64,000 bases of DNA, from contig JAFXZF010000009.1 in NCBI GenBank assembly GCA_017541365.1, positions 62,001-126,000 of the forward strand, read 5' to 3'. The translations under genes and the position numbers were made by a program. The stretch is from Prevotella sp. (lineage in GTDB: Bacteria > Bacteroidota > Bacteroidia > Bacteroidales > Bacteroidaceae). Under the pieces are notes generated by a model, which searched no databases, was not told the DNA's origin, and saw nothing but the letters and a program-made list of their open reading frames with translations. This document shows, piece after piece, positions 14,946 through 24,167 of this stretch (position 1 is its first letter; every line of letters starts with the position of its first letter).

Positions 14946-16448
14946 ATGGTAATAAAGGTACAAAAAGGTGTGACGAGGATGCCCGAGTGGCGCATGGCAG
15001 AGCCAGTGGATTTTGAACTCGGACAGGGCGAGCACATCGCCATCGTAGGACCTAACGCAGGGGGCAAGACACTGACGGTGGACATACTGACGAGGAAGCA
15101 CCCTCTGCTGCAGAATGACGTGGAGTATGACTTCTCGCCGAAGACTTCACGGCTGGCATCGGACAACATAAAGTACATAGAGTTTCGCGATACCTACGGA
15201 GGGGACAACGACAGGACTTATTACCTGCAACAACGATGGAACCAGACGGAGATAGACGAATCGACTCCTACGGCAGGCAAACTATTGGAGAACGCTTTCC
15301 TCGCCTCAGGTGAGGATACAGAGGAGAGGCGAGCTTTTCAGAGGCACCTGTATGACATATTCAACCTCGACTACCTACTGGACAAATACATCATCCTGCT
15401 CTCGTCAGGCGAACTAAGGAAATTCATGCTCTGCCGCTCGCTGATGGGCGACCCCAGGGTGCTCATCATGGACAACCCCTTCATAGGTTTGGACAAGGAG
15501 ACTCGCCAGCAGCTGCGCGAGGTATTAGAGACGGTGAGCAAGGAACGTGCCCTGCAGATAATCCTCGTACTGGCAAAGGATGAGGACATTCCGAAGTTCA
15601 TCACCCACGTAGTGCCAGTGAGGGGGAAGAAGGTGTATCCAAAGGAAACTCTTTCAGATTATAGATTAAAGATGAAAGATTATAGATTAAAAACAGAAGA
15701 TGAAAAAAATCTATTATCTATCAACTCTCATCTATCATCTATTCTCTCCCTCCCCTATCGCAACGATGACTACAACGCCGATGAGGTGGTGAAGATGAAC
15801 AAGGTGACGATACAGTATGGCGACCGCGTGATACTGAAAGACCTGGACTGGACGGTGCACAATGGTGAGCGATGGGCGCTGTCAGGACAGAACGGGGCAG
15901 GCAAATCGACCCTGCTGTCGTTGGTGTGTGCCGACAACCCTCAGAGCTACGCCTGCGACATCACCCTCTTCGACCACAAGCGAGGGAGCGGCGAGAGCAT
16001 CTGGGACATAAAAAAGCACATAGGATATGTGTCGCCAGAGATGCACAGGTCTTACAACAGGGATATGCCTGCCATAAGGATAGTAGCGTCAGGACTGAAA
16101 GACTCTGTGGGCTTGTACGTAAAGCCTACAACTGGCGACTACGAGGTGTGCAGGATGTGGATGAGGTTCTTTGGCATAGAAGACCTGGCAGAGCGAACCT
16201 TCCTGAAACTCTCCAGCGGAGAACAGCGCATGGTGCTATTGGCACGTGCCTTTGTGAAAGACCCCGAACTGCTGATACTGGATGAGCCCCTGCACGGACT
16301 GGATGCAGAGCGTGGCGAGATGGTGAAGGCGATAATAGACGCCTTCTGCCAGCGCAGGAACAAGACCCTCATCATGGTGACACACTATAAGGAGAACCTG
16401 CCACGGTGCATCACCCACAGTCTGTACCTCAAGAGGCATACAGACTGA
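14946..16448 (+). CDS. Twin-domain ABC ATPase (ModF/PhrA-like)
   Basis: 500 residues, no membrane segments. NBD1: Walker A GPNAGGKT, signature LSSGE, Walker B VLIMDN, where the catalytic Glu is Asn. NBD2: Walker A GQNGAGKST, signature LSSGEQRM, Walker B LLILDEPLHGLD, H-loop MVTH, apparently complete. The linker (about residues 238-267) is encoded by two inverted heptamer arrays. The family resembles E. coli ModF, whose role is unclear; a soluble, regulatory or repair-type ATPase is possible. The start follows the hairpin-rich region; no transporter permease is adjacent. Confidence 0.85.
   Translation: MVIKVQKGVTRMPEWRMAEPVDFELGQGEHIAIVGPNAGGKTLTVDILTRKHPLLQNDVEYDFSPKTSRLASDNIKYIEFRDTYGGDNDRTYYLQQRWNQTEIDESTPTAGKLLENAFLASGEDTEERRAFQRHLYDIFNLDYLLDKYIILLSSGELRKFMLCRSLMGDPRVLIMDNPFIGLDKETRQQLREVLETVSKERALQIILVLAKDEDIPKFITHVVPVRGKKVYPKETLSDYRLKMKDYRLKTEDEKNLLSINSHLSSILSLPYRNDDYNADEVVKMNKVTIQYGDRVILKDLDWTVHNGERWALSGQNGAGKSTLLSLVCADNPQSYACDITLFDHKRGSGESIWDIKKHIGYVSPEMHRSYNRDMPAIRIVASGLKDSVGLYVKPTTGDYEVCRMWMRFFGIEDLAERTFLKLSSGEQRMVLLARAFVKDPELLILDEPLHGLDAERGEMVKAIIDAFCQRRNKTLIMVTHYKENLPRCITHSLYLKRHTD
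15657..15745. repeat. Two inverted heptamer arrays inside the ABC ATPase gene
   Basis: 15657-15691: five 7-bp units of the GATTATA/GATTAAA type. 15711-15745: five units of the CTATTAT/CTATCAT type, roughly the reverse complement of the first. Because 21 bp is three units, the first array encodes a 7-residue repeat (DYRLKMK, DYRLKTE). Confidence 0.88.
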
Positions 16449-16534
16449 GAGTTCAAAGGGTCGAAGGTTCAAAGGGTCAAACGCATGCTTGCAAGCCAGT
16501 TCAAGTCGCTTCGCTAGTTTTTTGGTTTAATTCT

Positions 16535-16566
16535 TTTGGTTATTCGGATTTATTTTCGTAAATTTG
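16535..16566 (+). promoter_or_regulatory. Promoter of purM
   Basis: TTTG at 16535-16538, a 20-bp spacer, then TAAATTTG at 16559-16566: a full match to the Bacteroidota consensus. Confidence 0.78.
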
Positions 16567-16593
16567 CAAGCAAATATATACTATACAAGGAAA

Positions 16594-17757
16594 ATGGACA
16601 ACAGATATATGATGCGTGGCGTCAGCGCAGCAAAAGAAGACGTACATAATGCTATAAAGAACATTGACAAGGGTATTTTCCCACAGGCTTTCTGTAAGAT
16701 AATACCTGACATACTGGGCGGCGACCCCGAGTATTGCAACATAATGCATGCCGATGGTGCCGGCACAAAGTCAAGTCTGGCATACATGTACTGGAAAGAG
16801 ACAGGCGACCTCTCCGTATGGAAAGGCATAGCACAGGATGCTCTCATCATGAATACCGACGACCTGCTATGCGTGGGAGCGGTGGATAACATCCTCGTCT
16901 CTTCTACCATCGGCAGAAACAAGATGCTGGTACCCGGTGACGTGATTTCGGCTATCATAAACGGTACTGACGAACTGCTCAGCGAGATGCGCGAGATGGG
17001 CATCGGGATATATGCCACTGGAGGCGAGACGGCTGACGTGGGCGACCTGACCAGAACCATAATAGTTGACTCAACGGTGACTTGCCGCATGAAGCGCAGC
17101 GACGTGATAGACAATGCCAACATACGTCCTGGCGACGTGATAGTAGGACTGGCAAGCTACGGACAGGCAACTTACGAGAAAGAGTACAACGGTGGTATGG
17201 GCAGCAACGGTCTGACATCAGCACGTCATGACGTATTTGCAAAATACTACGCAGAGAAATACCCTGAGAGCTATGACCACGCTGTTCCTATGGAACTGGT
17301 TTACTCAGGCAACTGCAAATTTGAGGACAAGATAGAGGACAGTCCTATCAACGCCGGAAAACTGGTACTCTCCCCTACCCGTACATACGCCCCAGTGATA
17401 AAGAAACTGCTCGACGAGATGCGTCCTGAGATACACGGCATGGTGCACTGCACAGGCGGCGCACAGACCAAGGTGCTGCACTTCGTAAGTGACAACTGCA
17501 AGGTGGTAAAGGACAACATGTTCCCAGTGCCCCCACTCTTCAAGCTCATACACGACCAGAGCGGCACGGACTGGAAGGAGATGTACAAGGTATTCAACAT
17601 GGGTCACCGCATGGAGATATACGTGGCGCCTGAACAGGCTGAGAAGGTGATAGCTCTGAGCAAGAGCTTCAACATCGACGCACAGGTGGTAGGACACATC
17701 GAGGAAGGCACGAAGTCACTCACCATAAAGAGTGAATACGGAACGTTTGAGTACTAG
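16594..17757 (+). CDS. purM: Phosphoribosylformylglycinamidine cyclo-ligase (AIR synthase, PurM-like)
   Basis: 387 residues from ATG 16594 (RRS-like AAGG just upstream). Family features: MRGVSAAKEDVHNAIKNIDKG, the substrate/metal loop HADGAGTKSSLAYMYWKE, DDLLCVGA and GGETADVGDLT, and the C-terminal AIR-synthase domain (VHCTGGAQTK). It closes the imidazole ring in purine synthesis using ATP. The length and the layout fit the Bacteroidota form. An upstream TTG overlapping the -7 element is rejected as the start. No other purine gene is adjacent. Confidence 0.9.
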   Translation: MDNRYMMRGVSAAKEDVHNAIKNIDKGIFPQAFCKIIPDILGGDPEYCNIMHADGAGTKSSLAYMYWKETGDLSVWKGIAQDALIMNTDDLLCVGAVDNILVSSTIGRNKMLVPGDVISAIINGTDELLSEMREMGIGIYATGGETADVGDLTRTIIVDSTVTCRMKRSDVIDNANIRPGDVIVGLASYGQATYEKEYNGGMGSNGLTSARHDVFAKYYAEKYPESYDHAVPMELVYSGNCKFEDKIEDSPINAGKLVLSPTRTYAPVIKKLLDEMRPEIHGMVHCTGGAQTKVLHFVSDNCKVVKDNMFPVPPLFKLIHDQSGTDWKEMYKVFNMGHRMEIYVAPEQAEKVIALSKSFNIDAQVVGHIEEGTKSLTIKSEYGTFEY

Positions 17758-17812
17758 TTCATAGTTCACAGTTCATAATTCATAATACATAATTCACAAT
17801 TCATAATTGGAT
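17757..17812 (+). repeat. Heptamer array containing the prfA start codon
   Basis: Eight units in exact 7-bp register between purM and prfA: GTTCATA, GTTCACA, GTTCATA, then ATTCATA-type units; the last is ATTGGAT, which contains the TTG start at 17807-17809. Confidence 0.9.
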
Positions 17813-18916
17813 AATAACAGCATACTACAGAAACTTGACGGCTTAGAGGCCCGCTATGAGGAGGTTACCACACTGATAACCGACCCCTCAGTGATAGCAG
17901 ACCAACAGAGGTTCGTGAAGTTGACAAGAGAATATAAGGACCTGGGCGACATCATGGCGATAAGAAAGCGCTATGTGGATTGTCTGGAGGCGATAGCTGA
18001 GGCAAAGGATATACTGATGAACGAGTCGGACCCAGAGATGAAGGAGATGGCTCGCGAACAGTTGAGCGAGAACGAGCCCCTGCTGCCTGGCATAGAGGAA
18101 GAGGTGAAGGTGGCACTAGTGCCCAAAGACCCTGAAGACGCCAAGAACGTGCAGATGGAGATAAGGGCAGGAACTGGCGGCGACGAGGCATGTCTGTTTG
18201 CTGGCGACCTCTTCAATATGTACAAGCGCTTCTGCGAGTCGAAGGGCTGGAGCCTCAGCGTGACAGACGCCAACGAGGGCGCCGTAGGAGGTTTCAAGGA
18301 AATAGACTTCGCCGTTTCTGGTGATAACGTCTATGGCGTACTGAAATACGAGTCTGGCGTGCACCGCGTGCAGAGAGTGCCTGTGACAGAGTCGAACGGC
18401 AGGATGCAGACCAGCGCTGCTACGGTTGCCGTACTGCCAGAGGCTGACCCTTTTGAGGTATCAATCAACGAGGGCGAGATAAAATGGGACACCTTCCGCT
18501 CATCTGGTGCTGGTGGTCAGAATGTGAACAAGGTGGAGTCTGGCGTGCGTGCCCGTTATATGTGGAAGAACCCTAATACTGGCGAGACGGAGGAAATACT
18601 CATAGAGTGTACCGAAACACGTGACCAACCTAAGAACAAAGAGCGTGCGCTGGCAAGACTGCGTACCTACATATACGACAGAGAGCACCAGAAATATGTG
18701 GACGATATAGCCAACAGACGTAAGTCACTGGTGTCAACAGGCGACCGTTCGGCAAAGATTCGTACATACAACTTCCCACAGGGCAGAGTGACAGACCACC
18801 GCATAGGCTACACCACTCACGACCTGCCTGGTTTCTTGGGTGGCGACATACAGGCAATGATTGACGCACTGACCGTAGCCGAGAATGCAGAAAGAATGAA
18901 GGAGGCGGAACTATAA
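17807..18916 (+). CDS. prfA: Peptide chain release factor 1
   Basis: 369 residues from TTG 17807. The codon just before it is TAA in frame and no ATG gives a full N-terminus (MDNNSILQKLDGLEARYEEV matches the family start), so TTG is the start. The catalytic GGQ is in SSGAGGQNVNKVESGVR and the C-terminal RGDRSAKIRTYNFPQGRVTDHR-type segment is present. It releases finished peptides at UAA/UAG. The start codon lies in the last unit of a heptamer array with no room for a ribosome binding site. A pyrF gene follows. Confidence 0.95.
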   Translation: MDNNSILQKLDGLEARYEEVTTLITDPSVIADQQRFVKLTREYKDLGDIMAIRKRYVDCLEAIAEAKDILMNESDPEMKEMAREQLSENEPLLPGIEEEVKVALVPKDPEDAKNVQMEIRAGTGGDEACLFAGDLFNMYKRFCESKGWSLSVTDANEGAVGGFKEIDFAVSGDNVYGVLKYESGVHRVQRVPVTESNGRMQTSAATVAVLPEADPFEVSINEGEIKWDTFRSSGAGGQNVNKVESGVRARYMWKNPNTGETEEILIECTETRDQPKNKERALARLRTYIYDREHQKYVDDIANRRKSLVSTGDRSAKIRTYNFPQGRVTDHRIGYTTHDLPGFLGGDIQAMIDALTVAENAERMKEAEL

Positions 18917-18930
18917 CAGTTCACTGTTAA

Positions 18931-18984
18931 AAGGTTCAAAGGTTCAAAAGTTCGAGAGTTCAAAAGTTCGAGAGTTCAAAAGTT
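18931..18984 (+). repeat. 8-bp tandem array abutting pyrF
   Basis: Period-8 variant of the junction arrays: AAGGTTCA twice, then AGTTCGAG and AGTTCAAA alternating twice, ending immediately before the pyrF ATG. Confidence 0.8.
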
Positions 18985-19821
18985 ATGACCCGTAAAGAAT
19001 TAGTAAAACAAATATTTGAGAAGAAGAGTTTCCTCTGCGTAGGACTGGATGTGGACCTGAAGAAGGTGCCTGAACACCTGCTGAAGGAGGACGACCCTAT
19101 CTTTGCTTTCAACAGGCAGATAATAGATGCTACGGCACAGTACTGCGTGGCATACAAGCCTAACCTCGCTTTCTATGAGGCATATGGCGTGAAGGGACTC
19201 ATCTCATTTGAGAAGACGGTGAAATACATACAGGAGAATTATCCTGAGCAGTTTATCATAGCCGACGCAAAACGTGGTGACATAGGCAACACATCGAAGA
19301 TGTATGCCCAAACATTCTTCGGAGAATACAAGGTCGATGCCCTCACCGTAGCTCCTTACATGGGCGAAGACTCCGTAGTACCCTTCCTCACCTATGAAGC
19401 AGAGAAGAAGCCATGGGTGATACTCCTTGCACTTACATCAAACAAGGGTTCGTTTGACTTCCAACAGACAACGGACACCGAGGGACAGCGACTCTTTGAG
19501 AAGGTGATAAAGAAGAGTCAGGAATGGGGTACGCCAGACAACCTGATGTATGTCGTTGGTGCCACACGAGGCGAGATGTTTAAGGACATTAGAAAGGTAG
19601 CACCAAAGCACTTCCTACTGGTGCCTGGCGTAGGAGCACAGGGCGGCTCGCTGCAGGATGTTTGCCAATACGGAATGATAAAAGACTGCGGATTGCTGGT
19701 AAACTCAAGCCGAGGTATCATCTTTGCCGACAGCACTGAGAACTTTGCCAAGGTAGCCGGCGAGAAAGCCAGGGAACTGCAGGAGCAAATGGCAGAGGAA
19801 CTGGAGAAAGTTAAAAGTTAA
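18985..19821 (+). CDS. pyrF: Orotidine 5'-phosphate decarboxylase (group 2)
   Basis: 278 residues, the longer group 2 form. Motifs: [28 protein letters not shown], and the catalytic [15 protein letters not shown] with the Lys/Asp pair. It makes UMP, the last step of pyrimidine synthesis. The ATG directly follows a repeat array. Placed between prfA and lpxD on the same strand with short gaps; probably one long transcript with the lipid A genes. Confidence 0.95.
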   Translation: MTRKELVKQIFEKKSFLCVGLDVDLKKVPEHLLKEDDPIFAFNRQIIDATAQYCVAYKPNLAFYEAYGVKGLISFEKTVKYIQENYPEQFIIADAKRGDIGNTSKMYAQTFFGEYKVDALTVAPYMGEDSVVPFLTYEAEKKPWVILLALTSNKGSFDFQQTTDTEGQRLFEKVIKKSQEWGTPDNLMYVVGATRGEMFKDIRKVAPKHFLLVPGVGAQGGSLQDVCQYGMIKDCGLLVNSSRGIIFADSTENFAKVAGEKARELQEQMAEELEKVKS

Positions 19822-19845
19822 AACCTTACACCTTATTTATTATAT

Positions 19846-20889
19846 ATGGAATTCAAAGCACAACAAATAGCGGAACTGATACAGGGACGAGTAGAGGGTG
19901 ACCCAAACGCCACCATCAACACCTTTGCAAAGATAGAAGAAGGTAAGCCTGGGGCCATTTCTTTCCTCTCAAACGCCAAGTACACCAACTACATATACGA
20001 CACAGAGTCGAGCGTGGTGCTGGTTGACGAAGCACTGGTACTGGAGAAGCCCGTAAAGGCAACTCTCATCAGGGTGAAGAGTGCATACGAGGCTGTGGCA
20101 AAACTGTTGCAGATGTATGACTCCATGAAACCTAAAAAGGTGGGTATCAGTTCGTTGGCATTCATCGACCCATCAGCAAAGGTGGGTGAGAATTGCTATA
20201 TAGGTCCTTTCGTGGCTATAGGTCCTAACGTGACGATAGGCGACGGTTGTGTGCTTCATCCTCATGTGACGGTTGGAGAAAGTGCATCAGTAGGCAACAA
20301 CACAGAGATATACTCCAACGCTGTGATATACCACCACTGTAAGGTGGGCAACAACTGCATACTGCACGCAGGTTGTGTAGTAGGTGCTGACGGATTCGGA
20401 TTTGCACCAAATACCGACGGCTATGACAAGATACCCCAGATAGGCATCGTGACCATAGAGGACAACGTAGAGATCGGTGCCAACACATGTATAGACCGTT
20501 CAACCATGGGCAGCACGTATGTACGCAAGGGTGTAAAACTCGACAACCTCGTACAGATAGCTCACAACACCGACATAGGCGAAAACACCGTGATGTCAAG
20601 CCAGGTGGGCGTGGCAGGCTCTACTAAGGTGGGCAAATGGTGTATGTTTGGCGGACAGGTGGGAATATCCGGCCATATCACCGTAGGCAACAACGTGAAG
20701 CTCGGAGCACAGTCAGGCGTGCCAGGCAGTCTGCCTGACGGAGTGGCTCTCATGGGTACGCCACCTATACCACAGACAAACTATTTCCGTTCATCGGCTA
20801 TCTTCAGACGTCTGCCTGACATTTACCGTCAGATAAACGAGATGCAGAAGACTATCGACGAACTCCAGGCAAAGCTGAAAACAAATTGA
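19846..20889 (+). CDS. lpxD: UDP-3-O-(3-hydroxyacyl)glucosamine N-acyltransferase
   Basis: 347 residues. N-terminal uridine-binding domain ([43 protein letters not shown]) and a left-handed beta-helix of hexapeptide repeats with the catalytic His region [21 protein letters not shown] short helical C-terminus ([15 protein letters not shown]) follows. It adds the second acyl chain in lipid A synthesis. It is 15 bp upstream of lpxC-fabZ, a standard Bacteroidota order. Confidence 0.97.
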   Translation: MEFKAQQIAELIQGRVEGDPNATINTFAKIEEGKPGAISFLSNAKYTNYIYDTESSVVLVDEALVLEKPVKATLIRVKSAYEAVAKLLQMYDSMKPKKVGISSLAFIDPSAKVGENCYIGPFVAIGPNVTIGDGCVLHPHVTVGESASVGNNTEIYSNAVIYHHCKVGNNCILHAGCVVGADGFGFAPNTDGYDKIPQIGIVTIEDNVEIGANTCIDRSTMGSTYVRKGVKLDNLVQIAHNTDIGENTVMSSQVGVAGSTKVGKWCMFGGQVGISGHITVGNNVKLGAQSGVPGSLPDGVALMGTPPIPQTNYFRSSAIFRRLPDIYRQINEMQKTIDELQAKLKTN

Positions 20890-20904
20890 TAATTATATAA
20901 CGTG

Positions 20905-22293
20905 ATGACAAAGCAAAACACTCTAAAAGGAAGTTTCTCGCTATGCGGCAAGGGACTGCATACAGGTCTCAACCTCACAGTGACATTCTATCCTGCAGCA
21001 GAAAATACAGGTTATAAGATTCAGCGTATAGACCTTGATGGCATGCCTACTATCGATGCCATAGCAGAAAACGTAATTGATACCAAGCGTGGCACCGTAC
21101 TCGGAAAAGGCGATGTTAGGGTGAGCACCGTGGAGCACGGACTCTCTGCACTCTATGCACTCGGTATTGACAACTGTATGATACAGGTCAACGGTCCTGA
21201 ATTTCCTATCCTCGATGGTTCGGCAATACAGTATGTAGAAAAGATACAGGAGGTGGGCATACAGGAGCAGAACGCTCCTAAGGACTACTACATTATACGC
21301 AAGAAGATAGAGGTAAAGGACGAGGAAACTGGTTCATGCATCACGATTTTGCCTGACGAGGACTTCTCCATAACGGCGATGTGCTCCTTCGAGTCGAAGT
21401 TTATCAACTCACAATTTGCCACCATTGACAACATGGAGGACTTCCCCAAGGAGATAGCCTCAGCACGCACATTCGTATTTGTACGTGACATCATGGCCCT
21501 GCTGCAGGCAGGACTCATCAAGGGAGGCGACCTCGACAATGCTATCGTAATATACGAAAACGAACAACCACAGGAGAACATCGACCAACTCTGTGAACGT
21601 CTGGGATACGAGCATATCGACGCCACAAAGCTGGGATATATGCAGCACAAGCCACTGACTTGGGAAAATGAGTGCACACGTCACAAGCTACTCGACATCA
21701 TCGGAGACATGGCACTTATCGGCAAACCTCTGAAGGGACGCATCATAGCAACACGTCCTGGCCACACCATCAACAACAAGTTTGCACGTGCGATGCGCCA
21801 GGAAATACGCAAGCACGAGATACAAGCGCCAATATATGACCCCAACGAGGAACCTGTGCTCGACATCAACCGCATACGCCAGGTACTGCCACACCGCTAC
21901 CCCATGCAGCTGGTTGACAAAATCATAAGCATCAGCGGCACCACCATCGTGGGTGTGAAGAATGTCACATCCAACGAGCCTTTCTTCACTGGTCACTTCC
22001 CAGAAGAGCCCGTCATGCCAGGAGTGCTGATGATTGAGGCAATGAGCCAATGCGGTGCACTGCTTGTGCTCAACACACTTGAAGAACCAGAGAAATGGAC
22101 CAGCTACTTCCTGAAAATCGACGATGTGAAATATCGCAAGAAAGTGGTACCTGGAGACACGCTCATATTTAAAGTTGAACTACTGGCACCTGTACGTCAT
22201 GGTATATCGTCAATGCATGGCTACATATTCGTTGGCGACACTCTCGTAGCAGAAGCAAAGTTCACCGGTCAGATGACCAAGAATAAGGAATAA
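20905..22293 (+). CDS. lpxC-fabZ: Bifunctional LpxC deacetylase / FabZ dehydratase
   Basis: 462 residues from ATG 20905 (GTG three bases earlier is possible). Residues 1-about 305: LpxC, with zinc ligands in VSTVEHGLSALYAL and RHKLLDIIGDMALIG and the GHTINNKF loop. Residues about 315-462: FabZ hot-dog domain with VLPHRYPMQLVDKI (catalytic His) and GHFPEEPVMPGVLMIEAMSQ (Glu). It joins the committed lipid A step to acyl-chain dehydration; the fusion is characteristic of Bacteroidota. Between lpxD and lpxA. Confidence 0.97.
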   Translation: MTKQNTLKGSFSLCGKGLHTGLNLTVTFYPAAENTGYKIQRIDLDGMPTIDAIAENVIDTKRGTVLGKGDVRVSTVEHGLSALYALGIDNCMIQVNGPEFPILDGSAIQYVEKIQEVGIQEQNAPKDYYIIRKKIEVKDEETGSCITILPDEDFSITAMCSFESKFINSQFATIDNMEDFPKEIASARTFVFVRDIMALLQAGLIKGGDLDNAIVIYENEQPQENIDQLCERLGYEHIDATKLGYMQHKPLTWENECTRHKLLDIIGDMALIGKPLKGRIIATRPGHTINNKFARAMRQEIRKHEIQAPIYDPNEEPVLDINRIRQVLPHRYPMQLVDKIISISGTTIVGVKNVTSNEPFFTGHFPEEPVMPGVLMIEAMSQCGALLVLNTLEEPEKWTSYFLKIDDVKYRKKVVPGDTLIFKVELLAPVRHGISSMHGYIFVGDTLVAEAKFTGQMTKNKE

Positions 22294-22298
22294 GGTGT

Positions 22299-22350
22299 AA
22301 AGTATATAGTATTATATATTATAAAGTATATAGTATAAAGTATAAAGTTG
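22299..22350 (+). repeat. AT-rich heptamer array between lpxC-fabZ and lpxA
   Basis: Degenerate 7-bp steps of the AAGTATA / TAGTATA type occupy most of the 80-bp gap. The lpxA ATG at 22375 follows about 25 bp later. Confidence 0.65.
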
Positions 22351-22374
22351 AATGTTTTAAAGATATAGGTTGTT

Positions 22375-23148
22375 ATGGCAAATCAGATCAGTCCTATGGC
22401 TTACGTACACCCAGACGCCAAAATGGGTGACGGCAATGTTATCGGTCCTTTCTGCTATATCGATGCTGATGTAGTGATAGGTGACAATAACATCTTGCAG
22501 AACAGTGTGACTCTCAACCAAGGCACCCGCATGGGTTCGGGCAACGAAATAATGCCTGGTGCCAGCATCTCAACCAAACCTCAAGACCTGAAGTTTAAGG
22601 GCGAGGTGACGACATGCCAAATAGGCGACAACAATTCCATACGCGAGAATGTCACCATCTCACGCGGAACTTTCTCCAAAGGCACCACGATAGTAGGCAA
22701 CAACAACCTGCTCATGGAGAATATGCACATAGCTCATGACTGCGTAATTGGCAATAATTGCATCATCGGCAACTCCACCAAGTTTGCCGGGGAAGTTGTG
22801 GTTGACGACTGCGCAATCATATCTGCAGAAGTACTCGTTCATCAGTTCGTACACATCGGAGGATACGTGATGATACAGGGAGGCAGCCGCACCTCACAGG
22901 ACATTCCCCCTTATGTCATCGCAGGCAAGGAACCTATACGTTTTGCAGGTCTTAACCTCATTGGTCTGCGTCGTCGTGGATTTGCCAATGAGACAATACT
23001 TGCTATTCGTGAAGCTTACAACCTTATTTATTCAAAAGGAATAATAAAGGAAGGTATCGAGGAAGTCAGAAAGACGATGGAGATTACCCCCGAGATACAG
23101 TATGTACTCGACTTTGTGGAAAAGGCGGAGCGAGGCATTATAAGATAG
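22375..23148 (+). CDS. lpxA: UDP-N-acetylglucosamine acyltransferase
   Basis: 257 residues, typical length. Beta-helix of hexapeptide repeats with the catalytic His in NMHIAHDCVIGNNCIIGN, the motif GGSRTSQDIPPYVIAGKEPIRFAGLNLIGLRRRGF, and the helical C-terminus. It starts lipid A synthesis by acylating UDP-GlcNAc. The stop codon region merges with a heptamer array that leads into miaA. Confidence 0.97.
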   Translation: MANQISPMAYVHPDAKMGDGNVIGPFCYIDADVVIGDNNILQNSVTLNQGTRMGSGNEIMPGASISTKPQDLKFKGEVTTCQIGDNNSIRENVTISRGTFSKGTTIVGNNNLLMENMHIAHDCVIGNNCIIGNSTKFAGEVVVDDCAIISAEVLVHQFVHIGGYVMIQGGSRTSQDIPPYVIAGKEPIRFAGLNLIGLRRRGFANETILAIREAYNLIYSKGIIKEGIEEVRKTMEITPEIQYVLDFVEKAERGIIR

Positions 23149-23189
23149 TTTACAGTTCATAGTGCACAGTTCACAGTTATTAGTTTGAA
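23148..23189 (+). repeat. Heptamer array containing the miaA start codon
   Basis: Six units in 7-bp register (GTTTACA, GTTCATA, GTGCACA, GTTCACA and two more). The last, GTTTGAA, contains the TTG start of miaA at 23185-23187. Confidence 0.88.
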
Positions 23190-24132
23190 CCTGATAGTCA
23201 TAACTGGTCCTACGGGTGTTGGTAAAACGGAACTCTGTCTGGATATTGCCCAGCACTACGGCACGGATATCATCAATGCCGACTCACGGCAGATATACGC
23301 AGAGATACCAATAGGCACTGCTGCACCCACGGCAGAACAGATGCAACAAGTGCGCCATCACTTTGTCGGCACTCTGCATATAGGTGACTACTACTCAGCC
23401 TCCATGTATGAGCAAGAGGTGCTTCAGCTCCTCAACCAAACAACTGAGTCGCCTGACAGAAAGCCCCTCGCCCTCCTCACTGGTGGTTCTATGATGTATA
23501 TCGATGCCGTATGTAATGGAATAGACGACATCCCAACAATACGTGAGGACATCCGCAATATGATGAAACTGCGACTCGAGAAAGAAGGGCTGGAAAAACT
23601 TGTAGCAGAACTGAAAACTCTCGATCCAGAACATTGGGAAATCGTTGACAAAAGCAATCCTCGCAGAGTGGTGCACGCACTGGAGATATGCCACCAGACT
23701 GGCAGGACATATACCTCCTTCCGCATAGGCAGAAAGAAAGAGCGACCATTCAATATCATAAAGATAGGACTGACACGTGACAAGATACTGAAAGTAAAGC
23801 GCGGACAGGTCATCATGGATCACTCCGAGCTCTACGAACGCATCAATCAGAGAGTAGTCAAAATGATAGACGAGGGACTCGTAGAAGAAGCGAAACGTAT
23901 GCTCCCTCATCGAAGTGACAAAGCGCTGAACACTATCGGATACAAAGAACTATTTAAGTATTTCGACGGACTGATACCACTCGACGAAGCTGTACGTCAG
24001 ATACAAAGCGACAGTCGAGAGTATGCCCGCAAACAACTCACATGGTTTAAGAAAGATGAGGATATGACATGGTTTCATCCTAACCAGTTTAATGACATTA
24101 TTGCATACATCGATTCAAAATTAGACAATTAA
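23185..24132 (+). CDS. miaA: tRNA dimethylallyltransferase
   Basis: 315 residues from TTG 23185; no ATG or GTG precedes it in frame and [16 protein letters not shown] needs this start. Walker [29 protein letters not shown] and HHFVG are family hallmarks. It adds the isopentenyl group to A37 of tRNAs reading UNN codons. The start codon lies in the last unit of a heptamer array. Confidence 0.96.
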   Translation: MNLIVITGPTGVGKTELCLDIAQHYGTDIINADSRQIYAEIPIGTAAPTAEQMQQVRHHFVGTLHIGDYYSASMYEQEVLQLLNQTTESPDRKPLALLTGGSMMYIDAVCNGIDDIPTIREDIRNMMKLRLEKEGLEKLVAELKTLDPEHWEIVDKSNPRRVVHALEICHQTGRTYTSFRIGRKKERPFNIIKIGLTRDKILKVKRGQVIMDHSELYERINQRVVKMIDEGLVEEAKRMLPHRSDKALNTIGYKELFKYFDGLIPLDEAVRQIQSDSREYARKQLTWFKKDEDMTWFHPNQFNDIIAYIDSKLDN

Positions 24133-24167
24133 CTTTATCTCTACAATTATAAAGAACATTATCGCTC

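Noticed and set aside
15646..15760. Frameshift or broken gene between two ABC genes
   Set aside because: The frame is continuous through the heptamer arrays and both ATPase domains are otherwise in phase.
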